A stretch of DNA of 64,000 bases from Streptococcus parasanguinis (GCF_019929185.1 NZ_JAHZPC010000001.1:1-64000), one strand, 5' to 3'. Positions 1-10,652 are shown, counted from the stretch's first letter. Program-made: numbers and translations. Notes: generated by a model from the letters alone, not told the origin.

Positions 1-70
1 CCTACTCAACTGTGCGGAGGTGGGACGACGAAATCGAATTCTAACGAATTACCGATTTCTGTCCCACTCT
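1..70 (-). repeat. Intergenic repeat family A, partial copy (cut by window edge)
   Basis: The reverse complement of these 70 bases is identical to the first 70 bases of the copy at 30021-30146 and differs at one base from the copy at 5745-5870. It carries the GTGGGAC/GTCCCAC hairpin module of the family. The rest of the element lies left of the window. It probably sits at the 3' side of a gene outside the window. Confidence 0.9.
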
Positions 71-109
71 CTTTTTACTGATTTAATGATGTTGGAAAAT
101 GACGGATAG

Positions 110-119
110 AAAGCGCTTT
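110..119. promoter_or_regulatory. Candidate cre (CcpA) site upstream of the galactitol-type PTS genes
   Basis: A perfect palindromic core AAAGCGCTTT lies about 45 bp upstream of the -35 box at 165. It resembles the CcpA operator consensus (TGNAANCGNTNNCA), although the outer TG/CA positions are imperfect. Its place in front of a sugar PTS operon fits carbon catabolite control. This is inference from sequence only. Confidence 0.5.
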
Positions 120-164
120 AGAGCGATATACAAACAAAATTAAACAAATTTAGACAAAAAATGA

Positions 165-193
165 TTGACACTCAATCAATATAGTGATATACT
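165..193 (+). promoter_or_regulatory. Promoter of the PTS IIA-IIB-IIC genes
   Basis: A consensus -35 TTGACA (165-170) is followed by a 17-bp spacer and -10 TATACT (188-193). The region just upstream (131-160) is AT-rich with repeated AAACA/GACAAA motifs, a style common in operators of DeoR-family sugar repressors such as LacR. No repressor gene is present in the window. Confidence 0.75.
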
Positions 194-233
194 GAAGCTA
201 TAAAATAAATAGTTAGATAAGGAGGTGGCAACA

Positions 234-710
234 ATGGGATTAAATCAACTCTTTAACAAAGATCTTGTGTTTTGCCTACATGCCAAGGATCAAACAGATC
301 TCTTTGAGCAGGTAGCAAGCTTATTGGAAGAGCGACAGATTGTGACACCAACCTATCGTTCCGCTTTGATTGAGCGTGAAAAGTCTTTCCCGACTGGATT
401 AGATATGGATTTTCTTGGTAAGGACTTACCAAATGTGGCGATCCCGCACACAGACATTGTCCATAATCTCACTGAGAATGTGGTTGTGGTTCGTTTGGAA
501 CAACCCGTAACTTTTCATAATATGATTGCTCCAGATAAGGAAGTTCAAGTTTCACTCTTATTCTTTATTATCAATAATACGAGCTCAAGCCAAACCAATA
601 TTTTGGCCCAACTGATGGATTTCTTTACATCCAATGGAAATCTCGAAGCTCTATCAAAATTAGATAGTGAAGATAAGCTTTATCAATACATTACGGAAAC
701 TATTTCCTAA
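234..710 (+). CDS. PTS sugar transporter subunit IIA (galactitol/fructose-type)
   Basis: This is a cytoplasmic phosphocarrier that takes phosphate from HPr and passes it to the IIB protein encoded next. The 158-residue protein has the PTS EIIA type-2 fold signature; the likely phospho-histidine is H72 in the VAIPHTD motif. The ATG at 234 was chosen because AAGGAGG at 219-225 lies 8 bases upstream; an in-frame GTG at 225 overlaps that Shine-Dalgarno. It is first gene of an operon with IIB and IIC and lies upstream of lacABCD, so galactose is the likely substrate, entering as galactose-6-phosphate. The substrate assignment rests on context and on knowledge of oral streptococci, not on the sequence itself. 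Confidence 0.88.
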   Translation: MGLNQLFNKDLVFCLHAKDQTDLFEQVASLLEERQIVTPTYRSALIEREKSFPTGLDMDFLGKDLPNVAIPHTDIVHNLTENVVVVRLEQPVTFHNMIAPDKEVQVSLLFFIINNTSSSQTNILAQLMDFFTSNGNLEALSKLDSEDKLYQYITETIS

Positions 711-745
711 AACATTCGTAAATATTTATAATGGAGGACATCCAA

Positions 746-1051
746 ATGATTAAAATTTTAGCTGCCTGTGGTGCAGGCGTTAACTCTAGCCACCAAATTA
801 AGAATGCGTTGGAAGAAGAGTTGTCAAACCGTGGTTATGATGTGCGTTGTGACGCTGTCATGGTCAAAGACGTCAATGAAGATTTGATTTCTGGTTATGA
901 CATCTTTACTCCAATTGCTGCGACTGATTTGGGATTCGATCCTGGTATTCCTGTGGTAGAAGCAGGACCAATCTTGTTCCGTATTCCAGCGATGAGTGCG
1001 CCAGTCTTTGATAACATCGAAGCTGCCATTAAAGAACATGGATTAAGTTAA
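746..1051 (+). CDS. PTS sugar transporter subunit IIB (galactitol-type)
   Basis: This 101-residue cytoplasmic protein is the cysteine-phosphorylated domain of the permease. The active-site P-loop is at the N-terminus: KILAACGAG, with the phospho-cysteine at C8, typical of the lactose/galactitol IIB superfamily. The start at 746 has GGAGG about 10 bases upstream, whereas the upstream in-frame ATG (731) overlaps that ribosome site. It lies 35 bp after the IIA gene and about 100 bp before IIC, with a cre-like sequence in the second gap. Confidence 0.88.
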   Translation: MIKILAACGAGVNSSHQIKNALEEELSNRGYDVRCDAVMVKDVNEDLISGYDIFTPIAATDLGFDPGIPVVEAGPILFRIPAMSAPVFDNIEAAIKEHGLS

Positions 1052-1068
1052 TATTTTTTTAACATGAT

Positions 1069-1082
1069 TGTAAGCGTTATCC
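1069..1082. promoter_or_regulatory. cre-like site between IIB and IIC genes
   Basis: TGTAAGCGTTATCC matches the CcpA operator consensus TGNAANCGNTNNCA except at the last base. It lies inside the operon, between the IIB stop and the IIC ribosome-binding site, where a bound CcpA could act as a roadblock. No promoter was recognised here. Confidence 0.45.
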
Positions 1083-1149
1083 AATTATAAAATTGGAAAC
1101 ACTTTCTGCTGTAAATTACAAAAAAATTCATAAATCGGGAGGATTTATT

Positions 1150-2625
1150 ATGAATGGCATTATTGATTTTGCCAATAAGTTTTTCAAACCCATCCTAGAC
1201 ATGGGTGCTCCGATCATCATGTTGATCGTCCTAACTCTATTGGCACTTTTGTTTGGAGTGAAATTCTCCAAAGCGCTTGAAGGTGGTATTAAACTTGCCA
1301 TCGCCCTTACTGGTATCGGTGCTATCATCGGTATGTTGAATGGAGCTTTCTCAGCATCTCTTGCAAAATTCGTTGAGAATACTGGTATTCAATTGAATAT
1401 CACAGACGTTGGTTGGGCGCCTCTTGCGACCATTACTTGGGGGTCTGCCTGGACACTTTACTTCTTGTTGATTATGTTGATCGTCAACGTTATCATGCTT
1501 GCGATCAAGAAAACGGATACGCTTGACGTCGATATCTTCGATATCTGGCACTTGTCTATCACTGGTCTTTTGATCAAATGGTATGCTGACAATAACGGTG
1601 TCAGCCAAGGAGTTTCACTTTTCGTTGCAACTCTTGCCGTTGTCCTTGTAGGGGTTATGAAAATCATCAACTCAGACTTGATGAAACCAACATTTGATGA
1701 TTTGTTGAATGCACCAAGTTCATCACCTATGACATCTACTCACATGAACTACATGATGAACCCAATCATCATGGTCTTGGATAAAATCTTTGACAAATTC
1801 TTCCCAGGTCTTGATAAATACGACTTCGACGCTGCTAAATTGAACAAGAAGATCGGTTTCTGGGGATCTAAATTCTTTATCGGTTTCCTTCTTGGAATCG
1901 TCATCGGTATCATGGGTACTCCACATCCAGTTGCTGGTGTACAAGATGCTGACAAATGGGAATTGGTTATTAAAGGTTGGTTGAGCCTTGGTTTGACTGC
2001 CGGTGTCTGCTTGGAATTGTTCTCATTGATCGGTTCTTGGTTCATCGCAGCAGTAGAACCATTGTCACAAGGTATTACAAACGTTGCTACTAAACGTCTT
2101 CAAGGACGTAAATTCAACATCGGTTTGGACTGGCCATTTATCGCTGGTCGTGCTGAAATCTGGGCTTGTGCTAACGTACTTGCACCAATCATGTTGATCG
2201 AAGCAGTGCTTCTTTCTAAAGTCGGAAATGGTATCTTGCCACTTGCAGGGATCATCGCTATGGGTGTAACTCCAGCCTTGTTGGTTGTAACACGCGGTAA
2301 ATTGATCCGTATGATCATCTTCGGAAGCCTTCTCTTGCCACTCTTCCTTCTTTCAGGTACATTGATTGCACCATTTGCAACTCAATTGGCTAAGAGTGTT
2401 GATGCCTTCCCTAAAGGGGTAGCTTCTACTCAATTGATCACTCACTCAACTCTTGAAGGACCAGTTGAAAAATTGCTCGGTTGGACAATCGGTAACGCAA
2501 CAACAGGTGATATCAAAGCGATCCTTGGTGTAGTTGTCTTCTTGGCATTCTATATCGGAATCTTCGCTTGGTACAGAAAACAAATGATCAAACGTAACGA
2601 AGAATATGCTGCAAATGCAAAATAA
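1150..2625 (+). CDS. PTS sugar transporter subunit IIC (galactitol-type)
   Basis: This is the membrane channel of the PTS permease, 491 residues with about ten hydrophobic segments and the GatC-type IIC organisation. The start at 1150 is preceded by GGGAGGA (1138-1144); the longer ORF beginning at 1093 has no ribosome site and would add a polar N-terminus. It is the last gene of the IIA-IIB-IIC unit and is followed directly by a strong terminator, so lacABCD downstream is separately transcribed. The likely sugar is galactose (from context), although galactitol-type IICs vary in specificity. Confidence 0.88.
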   Translation: MNGIIDFANKFFKPILDMGAPIIMLIVLTLLALLFGVKFSKALEGGIKLAIALTGIGAIIGMLNGAFSASLAKFVENTGIQLNITDVGWAPLATITWGSAWTLYFLLIMLIVNVIMLAIKKTDTLDVDIFDIWHLSITGLLIKWYADNNGVSQGVSLFVATLAVVLVGVMKIINSDLMKPTFDDLLNAPSSSPMTSTHMNYMMNPIIMVLDKIFDKFFPGLDKYDFDAAKLNKKIGFWGSKFFIGFLLGIVIGIMGTPHPVAGVQDADKWELVIKGWLSLGLTAGVCLELFSLIGSWFIAAVEPLSQGITNVATKRLQGRKFNIGLDWPFIAGRAEIWACANVLAPIMLIEAVLLSKVGNGILPLAGIIAMGVTPALLVVTRGKLIRMIIFGSLLLPLFLLSGTLIAPFATQLAKSVDAFPKGVASTQLITHSTLEGPVEKLLGWTIGNATTGDIKAILGVVVFLAFYIGIFAWYRKQMIKRNEEYAANAK

Positions 2626-2649
2626 TCGTTGCATGTAGTTTGAAAACTG

Positions 2650-2681
2650 ACACCATATCTTTTCTAGATATGGTGTTTTTA
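2650..2681 (+). terminator. Rho-independent terminator after PTS IIC
   Basis: An 11-bp stem ACACCATATCT/AGATATGGTGT with a short loop is followed by a T run. It separates the PTS genes from lacABCD. Confidence 0.9.
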
Positions 2682-2693
2682 TTTTAAAAAAAT

Positions 2694-2733
2694 GTTCGAA
2701 AATAAACAATTTAATGTTGACTTTCGTTCGAAA
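2694..2733. promoter_or_regulatory. Direct repeats GTTCGAAA flanking the lacA -35 box (operator candidate)
   Basis: GTTCGAAA occurs at 2694-2701 and again at 2726-2733, 32 bp apart, or about three helical turns. The pair brackets the -35 box TTGACT (2717-2722). This is a plausible operator for a sugar-phosphate-responsive repressor such as LacR. I did not find the same motif in front of the PTS genes or lacT. Confidence 0.45.
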
Positions 2734-2748
2734 TAGGTGTAATATAAT
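2717..2748 (+). promoter_or_regulatory. Promoter of lacABCD
   Basis: TTGACT (2717-2722) is followed by TAATAT at 2740-2745 with a 17-bp spacer, overlapping a TATAAT at 2743-2748 with a 20-bp spacer. Either could serve as the -10 box. The lacA start is about 80 bp downstream. Confidence 0.6.
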
Positions 2749-2827
2749 ATCAAAAGTAAGAAAATGTTTCTTTGTGAAAAATTAACAACAGGAATATTTG
2801 CTGAAATAAACAAAAGGAGGACAGGAC

Positions 2828-3253
2828 ATGTCTATTGTAATTGGTGCAGATGCTGCAGGATTAAGATTAAAAGATCTCGTGAAAGAGTTTCTTGTAAAAG
2901 AAAACTTCGATGTTGTAGATGTAACCGCTGAAGGTCAAGATTTTGTAGATGTGACACTTGCAGTTGCGAGCGAAGTGAACAAAAACGATCAAAATCTTGG
3001 AATCGTGATTGATGCTTATGGAGCTGGTCCATTTATGGTTGCGACTAAAATCAAAGGAATGGTGGCAGCAGAAGTTTCAGATGAACGTTCTGCTTATATG
3101 ACACGTGGACACAACAATTCTCGAATGATTACCATGGGAGCTGAAATTGTTGGGGATGAATTGGCGAAAAACATTGCCAAAGGCTTCGTCAATGGTAAAT
3201 ACGACGGCGGCCGTCACCAAATCCGTGTTGATATGTTGAATAAGATGTGCTAA
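2828..3253 (+). CDS. lacA: Galactose-6-phosphate isomerase subunit LacA
   Basis: LacA pairs with LacB to convert galactose-6-phosphate to tagatose-6-phosphate in the cytoplasm, the first step of the tagatose pathway. The 141-residue protein belongs to the RpiB/LacAB isomerase family: it begins [11 protein letters not shown], and its DAYGAGPFM stretch takes the place of the family's active-site GTG loop. It is typical in length for LacA. GGAGG lies about 7 bases upstream of the ATG. It is first gene of lacABCD, with 16 bp to lacB. Confidence 0.93.
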   Translation: MSIVIGADAAGLRLKDLVKEFLVKENFDVVDVTAEGQDFVDVTLAVASEVNKNDQNLGIVIDAYGAGPFMVATKIKGMVAAEVSDERSAYMTRGHNNSRMITMGAEIVGDELAKNIAKGFVNGKYDGGRHQIRVDMLNKMC

Positions 3254-3269
3254 TGAGAGGAGAATTCAA

Positions 3270-3785
3270 ATGAGAATTGCAATTGGTTGTGATCACATTG
3301 TGACAAATGAAAAAATGGCTGTTTCTGATTTTTTGAAATCAAAAGGATACGAAGTGCTCGACTTTGGGACTTATGACCATACACGTACCCACTATCCAAT
3401 CTTTGGTAAGAAAGTCGGTGAAGCCGTAGCAAGTGGCCAAGCAGATCTTGGTGTTTGTATCTGTGGTACTGGTGTTGGGATTAACAATGCTGTTAACAAA
3501 GTACCTGGTATCCGTTCTGCCTTGGTACGCGATATGACAACTGCTCTTTATGCAAAAGAAGAATTGAACGCGAATGTCATCGGGTTTGGGGGTAAAATTA
3601 CGGGTGAATTGCTCATGTGCGATATCATTGAAGCATTCATCCACGCTGAATACAAACCAACTGAAGAAAATAAAAAATTGATCGCTAAGATCCAACATGT
3701 GGAAACCCATAATGCTCATCAAGCGGATGCTGATTTCTTTACAGAATTCCTTGAAAAATGGGACCGTGGTGAATACCACGACTAA
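3270..3785 (+). CDS. lacB: Galactose-6-phosphate isomerase subunit LacB
   Basis: This is the second isomerase subunit, 171 residues, of the RpiB/LacAB family. It contains IGCDHIV near the N-terminus and the [10 protein letters not shown] loop with the catalytic cysteine that LacA lacks, so the active site is mainly built by this subunit. It sits between lacA and lacC, with a GAGAGGAG ribosome site before the ATG. Length and neighbours are standard for the lac operon of lactic cocci and streptococci. Confidence 0.94.
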   Translation: MRIAIGCDHIVTNEKMAVSDFLKSKGYEVLDFGTYDHTRTHYPIFGKKVGEAVASGQADLGVCICGTGVGINNAVNKVPGIRSALVRDMTTALYAKEELNANVIGFGGKITGELLMCDIIEAFIHAEYKPTEENKKLIAKIQHVETHNAHQADADFFTEFLEKWDRGEYHD

Positions 3786-3795
3786 GAGGTGACGT

Positions 3796-4725
3796 ATGAT
3801 ATTAACGGTCACGATGAACCCTTCGATTGATATTTCTTATCCTTTGGATGTACTCCAGTTGGATACAGTCAATCGTGTAGCTGAGGTGAGTAAGACAGCT
3901 GGTGGAAAAGGTCTCAATGTTACCCGTGTACTTTCTGAGATAAAGGATCCAGTGGCAGCGACTGGCCTACTTGGTGGTCGGACGGGGCAATTCATTCTCG
4001 ATCATTTAGGAGAAGGGATAGAGGAACGTTTCTTTGAAATTGCTGGAGATACACGTAATTGTATCGCCATCCTTCACGAAGGCAAGCAAACAGAAATCTT
4101 AGAAAAAGGTCCAACCATTTCTGAGAAAGAAGGGAAAGACTTTCTCGACCATTATCGTCACTTGGTTGACCAAGTAGAGGTTGTTGCCATCTCTGGAAGT
4201 CTCCCTGCTGGTTTACCAGTGGACTACTATGCTAGCCTTGTCAAGATTGCAAGGGAAGCTGGGAAACCAGTCGTACTCGATTGCTCGGGAGCTTCTTTAG
4301 AAGCTGCCATTCAAGCAACTGTCAAGCCTACGGTCATTAAACCAAACAATGAAGAATTATCTCAGTTGTTAGGAAAAGAAGTGAGTAAGAATGTGGAAGA
4401 CTTAAAAGAAGTTCTTCAGGATTCTCTCTTTGATGGCATCGAATGGGTGATTGTCTCCCTTGGTGCAAATGGCGCTTTCGCTAAGCATGGGGATGTCTTC
4501 TATAAGGTAGATATTCCTATGATCGATGTCGTCAATCCAGTTGGATCGGGTGATTCGACTGTTGCAGGGATTGCATCTGGTCTCTATCATCATGAGAGTG
4601 ACGCAGACTTGCTCAAGAAAGCAAATGTTCTTGGAATGTTAAATGCGCAAGAAGCACAAACAGGACATGTCAACATGGGGCACTATGATGCCTTGTATCA
4701 ACAATTAATCGTAAAAGAGGTATAA
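3796..4725 (+). CDS. lacC: Tagatose-6-phosphate kinase LacC
   Basis: A PfkB-family sugar kinase of 309 residues that phosphorylates tagatose-6-phosphate to the 1,6-bisphosphate with ATP. It opens with [12 protein letters not shown], has the AGGKGLNV substrate loop near residue 35, and carries the catalytic VNPVGSGDS motif near residue 250. It lies 10 bp after lacB, and lacD begins one base after its stop, so translation is probably coupled. Confidence 0.94.
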   Translation: MILTVTMNPSIDISYPLDVLQLDTVNRVAEVSKTAGGKGLNVTRVLSEIKDPVAATGLLGGRTGQFILDHLGEGIEERFFEIAGDTRNCIAILHEGKQTEILEKGPTISEKEGKDFLDHYRHLVDQVEVVAISGSLPAGLPVDYYASLVKIAREAGKPVVLDCSGASLEAAIQATVKPTVIKPNNEELSQLLGKEVSKNVEDLKEVLQDSLFDGIEWVIVSLGANGAFAKHGDVFYKVDIPMIDVVNPVGSGDSTVAGIASGLYHHESDADLLKKANVLGMLNAQEAQTGHVNMGHYDALYQQLIVKEV

Positions 4726-4726
4726 A

Positions 4727-5707
4727 ATGGTATTAACAGAACAAAAACGCAACTATTTGGAACGTCTTAGTACAAAAGACGGTGTTATTTCAGCTTTGGC
4801 ATTCGACCAACGTGGGGCTTTGAAACGCTTGATGGCCAAATACCAAGACACTGAACCAACTGTAGCACAAATGGAAGAATTGAAAGTTCTTGTAGCAGAT
4901 GAATTGACAAAATATGCTTCATCAATGTTGTTGGACCCAGAATATGGTTTGCCTGCTACGAAAGCCTTGGACAAAGATGCTGGTCTCTTGCTTGCATACG
5001 AAAAGACAGGCTACGATACATCTAGCACCAAACGCTTGCCTGACTGCTTGAACCTTTGGTCAGCAAAACGCATTAAAGAACAAGGTGCTGATGCTGTGAA
5101 ATTCTTGCTCTACTACGATGTAGATAGTGCAGAAGAACTTAACCAAGAAAAACAAGCTTACATCGAACGCATTGGTTCAGAATGTGTGGCAGAGGACATT
5201 CCATTCTTCCTTGAAATCTTGGCTTATGACGAAGGAATTGCAGATGCAACCTCTGCTGAATATGCAAAAGTGAAACCTCGTAAAGTCATTGAAGCTATGA
5301 AAGTCTTCTCAGATCCTCGTTTCAATATCGATGTATTGAAAGTAGAAGTTCCTGTCAATGTCAACTACGTGGAAGGATTTGGAGAAGGTGAAGTTGTCTA
5401 TAGTCGTGAAGAAGCGGCTGCCTTCTTTAAAGAACAAGAAGAAGCAACTAACCTTCCATACATCTACCTCAGTGCTGGTGTATCAGCAAAACTCTTCCAA
5501 GAAACTTTGGAATTTGCTCATGAATCAGGTGCTAACTTCAACGGTGTTCTTTGTGGACGTGCGACATGGGCAGGTTCAGTAGAAGCTTACATCAAAGATG
5601 GAGAAGCAGCTGCTCGTGAATGGCTTCGTACAGAAGGTCGTCAAAATATTGAAGAATTGAATGCGGTCTTGGCTAAAGTGGCAACACCTTGGACAGAACG
5701 CGTGTAA
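4727..5707 (+). CDS. lacD: Tagatose-1,6-bisphosphate aldolase LacD
   Basis: A 326-residue class I (Schiff-base) aldolase that cleaves tagatose-1,6-bisphosphate into dihydroxyacetone phosphate and glyceraldehyde-3-phosphate. It starts [14 protein letters not shown], and the KVEVPVN segment near residue 205 carries the likely Schiff-base lysine. It ends the lacABCD unit, followed by a family A repeat with its terminator-like tail. In S. pyogenes a LacD paralogue also acts as a regulator; nothing in this sequence shows such a role here. Confidence 0.94.
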   Translation: MVLTEQKRNYLERLSTKDGVISALAFDQRGALKRLMAKYQDTEPTVAQMEELKVLVADELTKYASSMLLDPEYGLPATKALDKDAGLLLAYEKTGYDTSSTKRLPDCLNLWSAKRIKEQGADAVKFLLYYDVDSAEELNQEKQAYIERIGSECVAEDIPFFLEILAYDEGIADATSAEYAKVKPRKVIEAMKVFSDPRFNIDVLKVEVPVNVNYVEGFGEGEVVYSREEAAAFFKEQEEATNLPYIYLSAGVSAKLFQETLEFAHESGANFNGVLCGRATWAGSVEAYIKDGEAAAREWLRTEGRQNIEELNAVLAKVATPWTERV

Positions 5708-5744
5708 GAAACAAATCGTTATTGCCTCCTAAAGCAACAGTTAG

Positions 5745-5870
5745 AGAGTGGGACAGAAATCGGTCATTCGTTAGAATTCGATTTCGTCGTCCCACCTCCG
5801 CACAGTTGAGTAGGGCTGTAAAAGCTGATGAAATCAGCGTAATAGAGCCCACTCAACCACTGCGTCTTGC
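5745..5870 (+). repeat. Intergenic repeat family A, copy 2
   Basis: This 126-bp element differs at three bases from the copy at 30021-30146. It contains two long imperfect hairpins: GTGGGAC+GAAATCG pairing with CGATTTC+GTCCCAC, and TTGAGT/GGGCT pairing with AGCCC/ACTCAA around an inner GCTGAT/ATCAGC stem. It ends with CCACTGCGTCTTGC. A terminator follows about 20 bp later, as it does at the other full copy. It contains no coding capacity that I would accept. Confidence 0.9.
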
Positions 5871-5890
5871 TCGACAATCCAAAGATGATT

Positions 5891-5922
5891 GAGAGGCTAG
5901 GACTTATATCCCAGCCTCTTCA
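5891..5922 (+). terminator. Terminator after lacABCD / repeat A copy 2
   Basis: GAGGCT...AGCCTC stem with an inner GGA/TCC extension and a T-rich tail. A similar AGGCTGG/CCAGCCT hairpin follows the copy at 30.02 kb. Confidence 0.8.
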
Positions 5923-5974
5923 TTATTTTAAGGTCTTGTTTATTTTTTATAAAAAAATGTTTAAAAATTTTTGC

Positions 5975-5988
5975 TGTAAGGGTTTACA
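5975..5988. promoter_or_regulatory. cre-like site overlapping the lacT promoter
   Basis: TGTAAGGGTTTACA matches the CcpA consensus TGNAANCGNTNNCA except for G in place of the central C. It overlaps the -35 box (5983-5988), which suits direct repression of lacTFEG by CcpA when preferred sugars are present. Confidence 0.6.
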
Positions 5989-6011
5989 AAACAAAAAACT
6001 TATGATAGAAT
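5983..6011 (+). promoter_or_regulatory. Promoter of lacT-lacF-lacE-lacG
   Basis: -35 TTTACA (5983-5988), 17-bp spacer, -10 TAGAAT (6006-6011). The predicted transcript starts near 6018 and runs through the RAT/terminator before lacT. Confidence 0.7.
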
Positions 6012-6034
6012 AAGTTTATAAGTTGAATAGCAGT

Positions 6035-6125
6035 GAGCGTTACTAAGTTAGATTAGGCGTGACCACAAGTAGACTGAACAATTAGTGTAGGCTAGTTTTT
6101 TCAGTTGCTTCGTGGTCATTTTTAT
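6035..6125 (+). promoter_or_regulatory. LacT antiterminator target (RAT) overlapping a terminator
   Basis: Bases 6035-6064 match the BglG-family RAT pattern, with GTTACT, a central loop, then AGGC and GACC. The 3' end of this RAT contains GTGACCAC, which is also the left arm of a terminator hairpin pairing with GTGGTCAT at 6112-6119, followed by a T-rich run. The two structures exclude one another. LacT bound to the RAT should therefore let transcription through into lacTFEG. Confidence 0.75.
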
Positions 6126-6158
6126 TTGCTTTTAACAAATTTTACAAAGGAGAGCCTC

Positions 6159-6992
6159 ATGTATCGTATTATCCATCCAATGAACAATAATGTTGCTTTG
6201 GTTCAAAATGAACTACAACAAGAGTTGATTGTTATTGGGAGTGGGATTGCTTTTGGGAAAAAGAAAAATGATCTAGTAGCTGATGATAAGGTCGAAAAAG
6301 TATTTCGTTTAAACACGGATGAGTCAAGAGAAAACTTTATGGCCCTTCTAAAGGATGTTCCTCTTGATTTCATTACAACCACTTATGAAGTGATTGATAC
6401 CTTGTCTAAGAAATATGCCTATCCTGTTCAAGAATATATCTATGTGACATTAACAGATCACATCTTTTGTTCTTACCAGGCAGTTCAACAGGGAAGATAC
6501 AAACACAGTGACCTTCCTGATGCGTCTGCTATGCACCCGATTCCCTATAAAATCGCAAAAGAAGCGATTGAGATCTTTCGAAAGCGGCTCTTGGATCAAC
6601 TTCCTGACGATGAAGTGAATCGTATCGCTTATCATTTCATTAATGCACAAGGGGAAATGATTCATGAGCAAGATCCAGATGTCCAGGACCGACAAGTTAT
6701 TTTGAAAGCTGTAGAAGAAAAACTAGCTCAAAATGGCTTGAAACGGAAAGAAGAAAACAGTCATTTCTATGATCGCTTTATGATCCATCTCAATTATTTC
6801 CTAGATTCGCTAGATAAGGGAAGAGAAGATCCAGAAGGTTTGAGCGAGATGGAACAACTGATTCAGCTAAGTTATCCAAAGGCTTATGAGATTAGTCATC
6901 AAATCTACCAAACCATCGCTGAACAGACAGGAGCCAAAATATCTCCTAATGAAAAAGTCTATTTAGCCCTTCATATTCAACGTCTATTATAA
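6159..6992 (+). CDS. lacT: Transcription antiterminator LacT (BglG/LicT family)
   Basis: A 277-residue RNA-binding antiterminator with an N-terminal CAT domain (about 1-58) and two PRD domains (about 65-165 and 175-277) whose histidines are phosphorylated by the PTS. It should bind the RAT just upstream and open expression of its own operon when lactose is transported. The start at 6159 (MYRIIHPMNNNVA) has AAAGGAGAG upstream; the longer ORF from 6105 would read through the terminator stem. It heads lacTFEG, the order known in other streptococci and lactobacilli. Confidence 0.92.
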   Translation: MYRIIHPMNNNVALVQNELQQELIVIGSGIAFGKKKNDLVADDKVEKVFRLNTDESRENFMALLKDVPLDFITTTYEVIDTLSKKYAYPVQEYIYVTLTDHIFCSYQAVQQGRYKHSDLPDASAMHPIPYKIAKEAIEIFRKRLLDQLPDDEVNRIAYHFINAQGEMIHEQDPDVQDRQVILKAVEEKLAQNGLKRKEENSHFYDRFMIHLNYFLDSLDKGREDPEGLSEMEQLIQLSYPKAYEISHQIYQTIAEQTGAKISPNEKVYLALHIQRLL

Positions 6993-7026
6993 AAATTTTC
7001 AAAAGGTATCATAAGGAGGAACCAAC

Positions 7027-7344
7027 ATGAATAAAGAAGAAGTCCAATTACTTGGCTTTGAAATTGTCGCTTATGCCGGTGACGCTCGATCAAAATTAGT
7101 GGAAGCCTTAAAAGCTGCTGAAAATGGTGATTTTGCTAAAGCAGAATCCTTAGTAGAAGAAGCAGGGTCCTGTATCGCTGAGGCTCACAAATCTCAAACG
7201 ACCATGCTAGCGCATGAAGCAGCAGGAGAAGAAATCCCCTATAGCATTACCATGATGCATGGTCAAGACCATCTCATGACAACGATCCTATTAAAAGACG
7301 TGATTCACCATCTGATTGAACTATATAAAAGAGGAGCGAAATAA
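7027..7344 (+). CDS. lacF: PTS lactose-specific IIA component LacF
   Basis: The 105-residue all-helical IIA-lac protein transfers phosphate from HPr to the IIB domain of LacE. The MMHGQDHLM motif supplies H78, the residue phosphorylated in the family, and H82. A strong AAGGAGG ribosome site precedes the ATG. Its stop codon overlaps the lacE start (TAATG), so translation of the two is probably coupled. Confidence 0.94.
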   Translation: MNKEEVQLLGFEIVAYAGDARSKLVEALKAAENGDFAKAESLVEEAGSCIAEAHKSQTTMLAHEAAGEEIPYSITMMHGQDHLMTTILLKDVIHHLIELYKRGAK

Positions 7345-9044
7345 TGAATAAACTGATTGAACTGATTGAAAAAGGGAAACCTTTCTTTGAAAAGATTTCT
7401 CGAAACAAATATTTGCGAGCGATTCGTGATGGTTTCATTGCAGGGATGCCTGTAATCTTATTCTCATCTATCTTCATCCTAATTGCGTATGTACCAAACG
7501 CATGGGGATTCCATTGGTCTAAAGATATTGAAACTTTCTTGATGACTCCATATAGCTATTCTATGGGCATCTTGGCCTTCTTCGTTGCTGGGACAACGGC
7601 TAAGGGTTTGACAGATTCAATGAACCGTGACCTCCCAGCAACCAACCAAATCAACTACATTTCAACAATGTTGGCTTCTATGGTTGGCTTCTTGCTCATG
7701 GCTGCTGAACCTGCTAAAGAAGGTGGATTCTTAACAGCCTTCATGGGGACTAAAGGGTTGTTAACAGCCTTTATTGCTGCATTCATTACTGTTAATGTTT
7801 ACAAAGTCTGTGTGAAAAACAATGTGACCATCCGCATGCCGGACGAGGTTCCACCAAATATTTCACAAGTATTTAAAGACTTGATTCCATTTACATTATC
7901 AGTTGTACTCTTGTATGCACTTGAATTAGTTGTTAAAGCAGGCCTTCATGTAACGGTTGCTGAATCAATCGGTACTCTTCTTGCTCCACTCTTCTCAGCT
8001 GCAGACGGATACCTTGGTATTACCTTCATCTTTGGTGCTTATGCCTTCTTCTGGTTTATAGGTATCCATGGTCCTTCAATCGTAGAACCAGCTATCGCAG
8101 CGATTACTTATGCAAATGCTGAAGTAAACTTGAAGTTGATTCAACAAGGAATGCACGCAGATAAGATCCTTACTTCAGGTACTCAAATGTTTATCGTTAC
8201 TTTGGGTGGTACTGGTGCGACTCTTGTCGTTCCATTCATGTTCATGTGGTTAACGAAATCAAAACGTAACCGTGCCATTGGACGTGCTTCTGTTGTTCCT
8301 ACATTCTTTGGTGTTAACGAACCAATCTTGTTCGGTGCTCCAATTGTATTGAACCCTATCTTCTTCATTCCATTTATCTTTGCTCCAATTGCAAACGTAT
8401 GGATCTTCAAATTCTTTGTTGATACCTTGGGAATGAACTCATTTACTTCTAACCTACCATGGACAACTCCTGGACCTCTGGGTATTGTTCTTGGTACGAA
8501 CTTCCAAGTACTTTCATTCATCCTTGCTGCATTACTTATCGTAGTGGACGTAGTTATTTACTACCCATTCCTTAAAGTTTACGATGAACAAATTCTTGAA
8601 GAAGAACGTTCAGGTAAATCAAACGATAGCTTGAAAGAAAAAGTTGCTGCAAACTTTAACACTGCAAAAGCAGATGCTATTCTTGAAAAAGCTGGTGTTG
8701 AAGGTGAACCAGTTCAAAACAATATCACAAAAGAAACAAACGTATTGGTTCTTTGTGCCGGTGGTGGAACTAGTGGACTTCTTGCCAACGCTTTGAATAA
8801 AGCTGCTGCAGAATACAATGTTCCTGTGAAGGCTGCTGCTGGTGGTTACGGTGCTCACCGTGAAATGTTGCCAGAATTTGACCTTGTTATTCTTGCTCCT
8901 CAAGTAGCTTCAAACTATGAAGATATGAAGGCTGAAACAGATAAACTTGGAATCAAATTGGCTAAGACTGAAGGAGCTCAATACATCAAGTTGACTCGTG
9001 ATGGTAAAGGCGCTCTTGCATTCGTTCAAGAACAATTTCAATAA
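7344..9044 (+). CDS. lacE: PTS lactose-specific IICB component LacE
   Basis: The 566-residue lactose permease. Residues 1 to about 420 form the membrane IIC domain (lactose/cellobiose family). A linker near 430-460 leads to a cytoplasmic IIB domain with the P-loop LCAGGGTSG, whose phospho-cysteine is about C471. It imports lactose as lactose-6-phosphate for LacG. It overlaps lacF by one base and is followed by a hairpin before lacG. Confidence 0.95.
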   Translation: MNKLIELIEKGKPFFEKISRNKYLRAIRDGFIAGMPVILFSSIFILIAYVPNAWGFHWSKDIETFLMTPYSYSMGILAFFVAGTTAKGLTDSMNRDLPATNQINYISTMLASMVGFLLMAAEPAKEGGFLTAFMGTKGLLTAFIAAFITVNVYKVCVKNNVTIRMPDEVPPNISQVFKDLIPFTLSVVLLYALELVVKAGLHVTVAESIGTLLAPLFSAADGYLGITFIFGAYAFFWFIGIHGPSIVEPAIAAITYANAEVNLKLIQQGMHADKILTSGTQMFIVTLGGTGATLVVPFMFMWLTKSKRNRAIGRASVVPTFFGVNEPILFGAPIVLNPIFFIPFIFAPIANVWIFKFFVDTLGMNSFTSNLPWTTPGPLGIVLGTNFQVLSFILAALLIVVDVVIYYPFLKVYDEQILEEERSGKSNDSLKEKVAANFNTAKADAILEKAGVEGEPVQNNITKETNVLVLCAGGGTSGLLANALNKAAAEYNVPVKAAAGGYGAHREMLPEFDLVILAPQVASNYEDMKAETDKLGIKLAKTEGAQYIKLTRDGKGALAFVQEQFQ

Positions 9045-9071
9045 TAAATACATTTACTGTTGATTAAAGTG

Positions 9072-10553
<1,482 letters not shown>

Positions 10554-10558
10554 GTATC

Positions 10559-10588
10559 AACTGGAACTGTTTTAGTTCCAGTTTTTTT
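10559..10588 (+). terminator. Terminator after lacG
   Basis: AACTGGAAC / GTTCCAGTT stem followed by seven or more T. Confidence 0.92.
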
Positions 10589-10643
10589 ATTTTCACTTGA
10601 TGAAGGTCTCTTAAACGCATTTCTTCTTTCAGCCCCTAATTTA

Positions 10644-10652
10644 TGGTATAAT
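10644..10652 (+). promoter_or_regulatory. Extended -10 promoter of the LysR-lspA-rluD unit
   Basis: TGGTATAAT is an extended -10 box; no good -35 box is needed or seen. The gene start is 28 bases downstream, with AAGGAAAA as ribosome site. Confidence 0.7.

Noticed and set aside
5689-5892. Plus-strand ORF of 67 codons across repeat A
   Set aside because: It runs through the end of lacD and the structured repeat, has no ribosome site, and its sequence is a by-product of the repeat.
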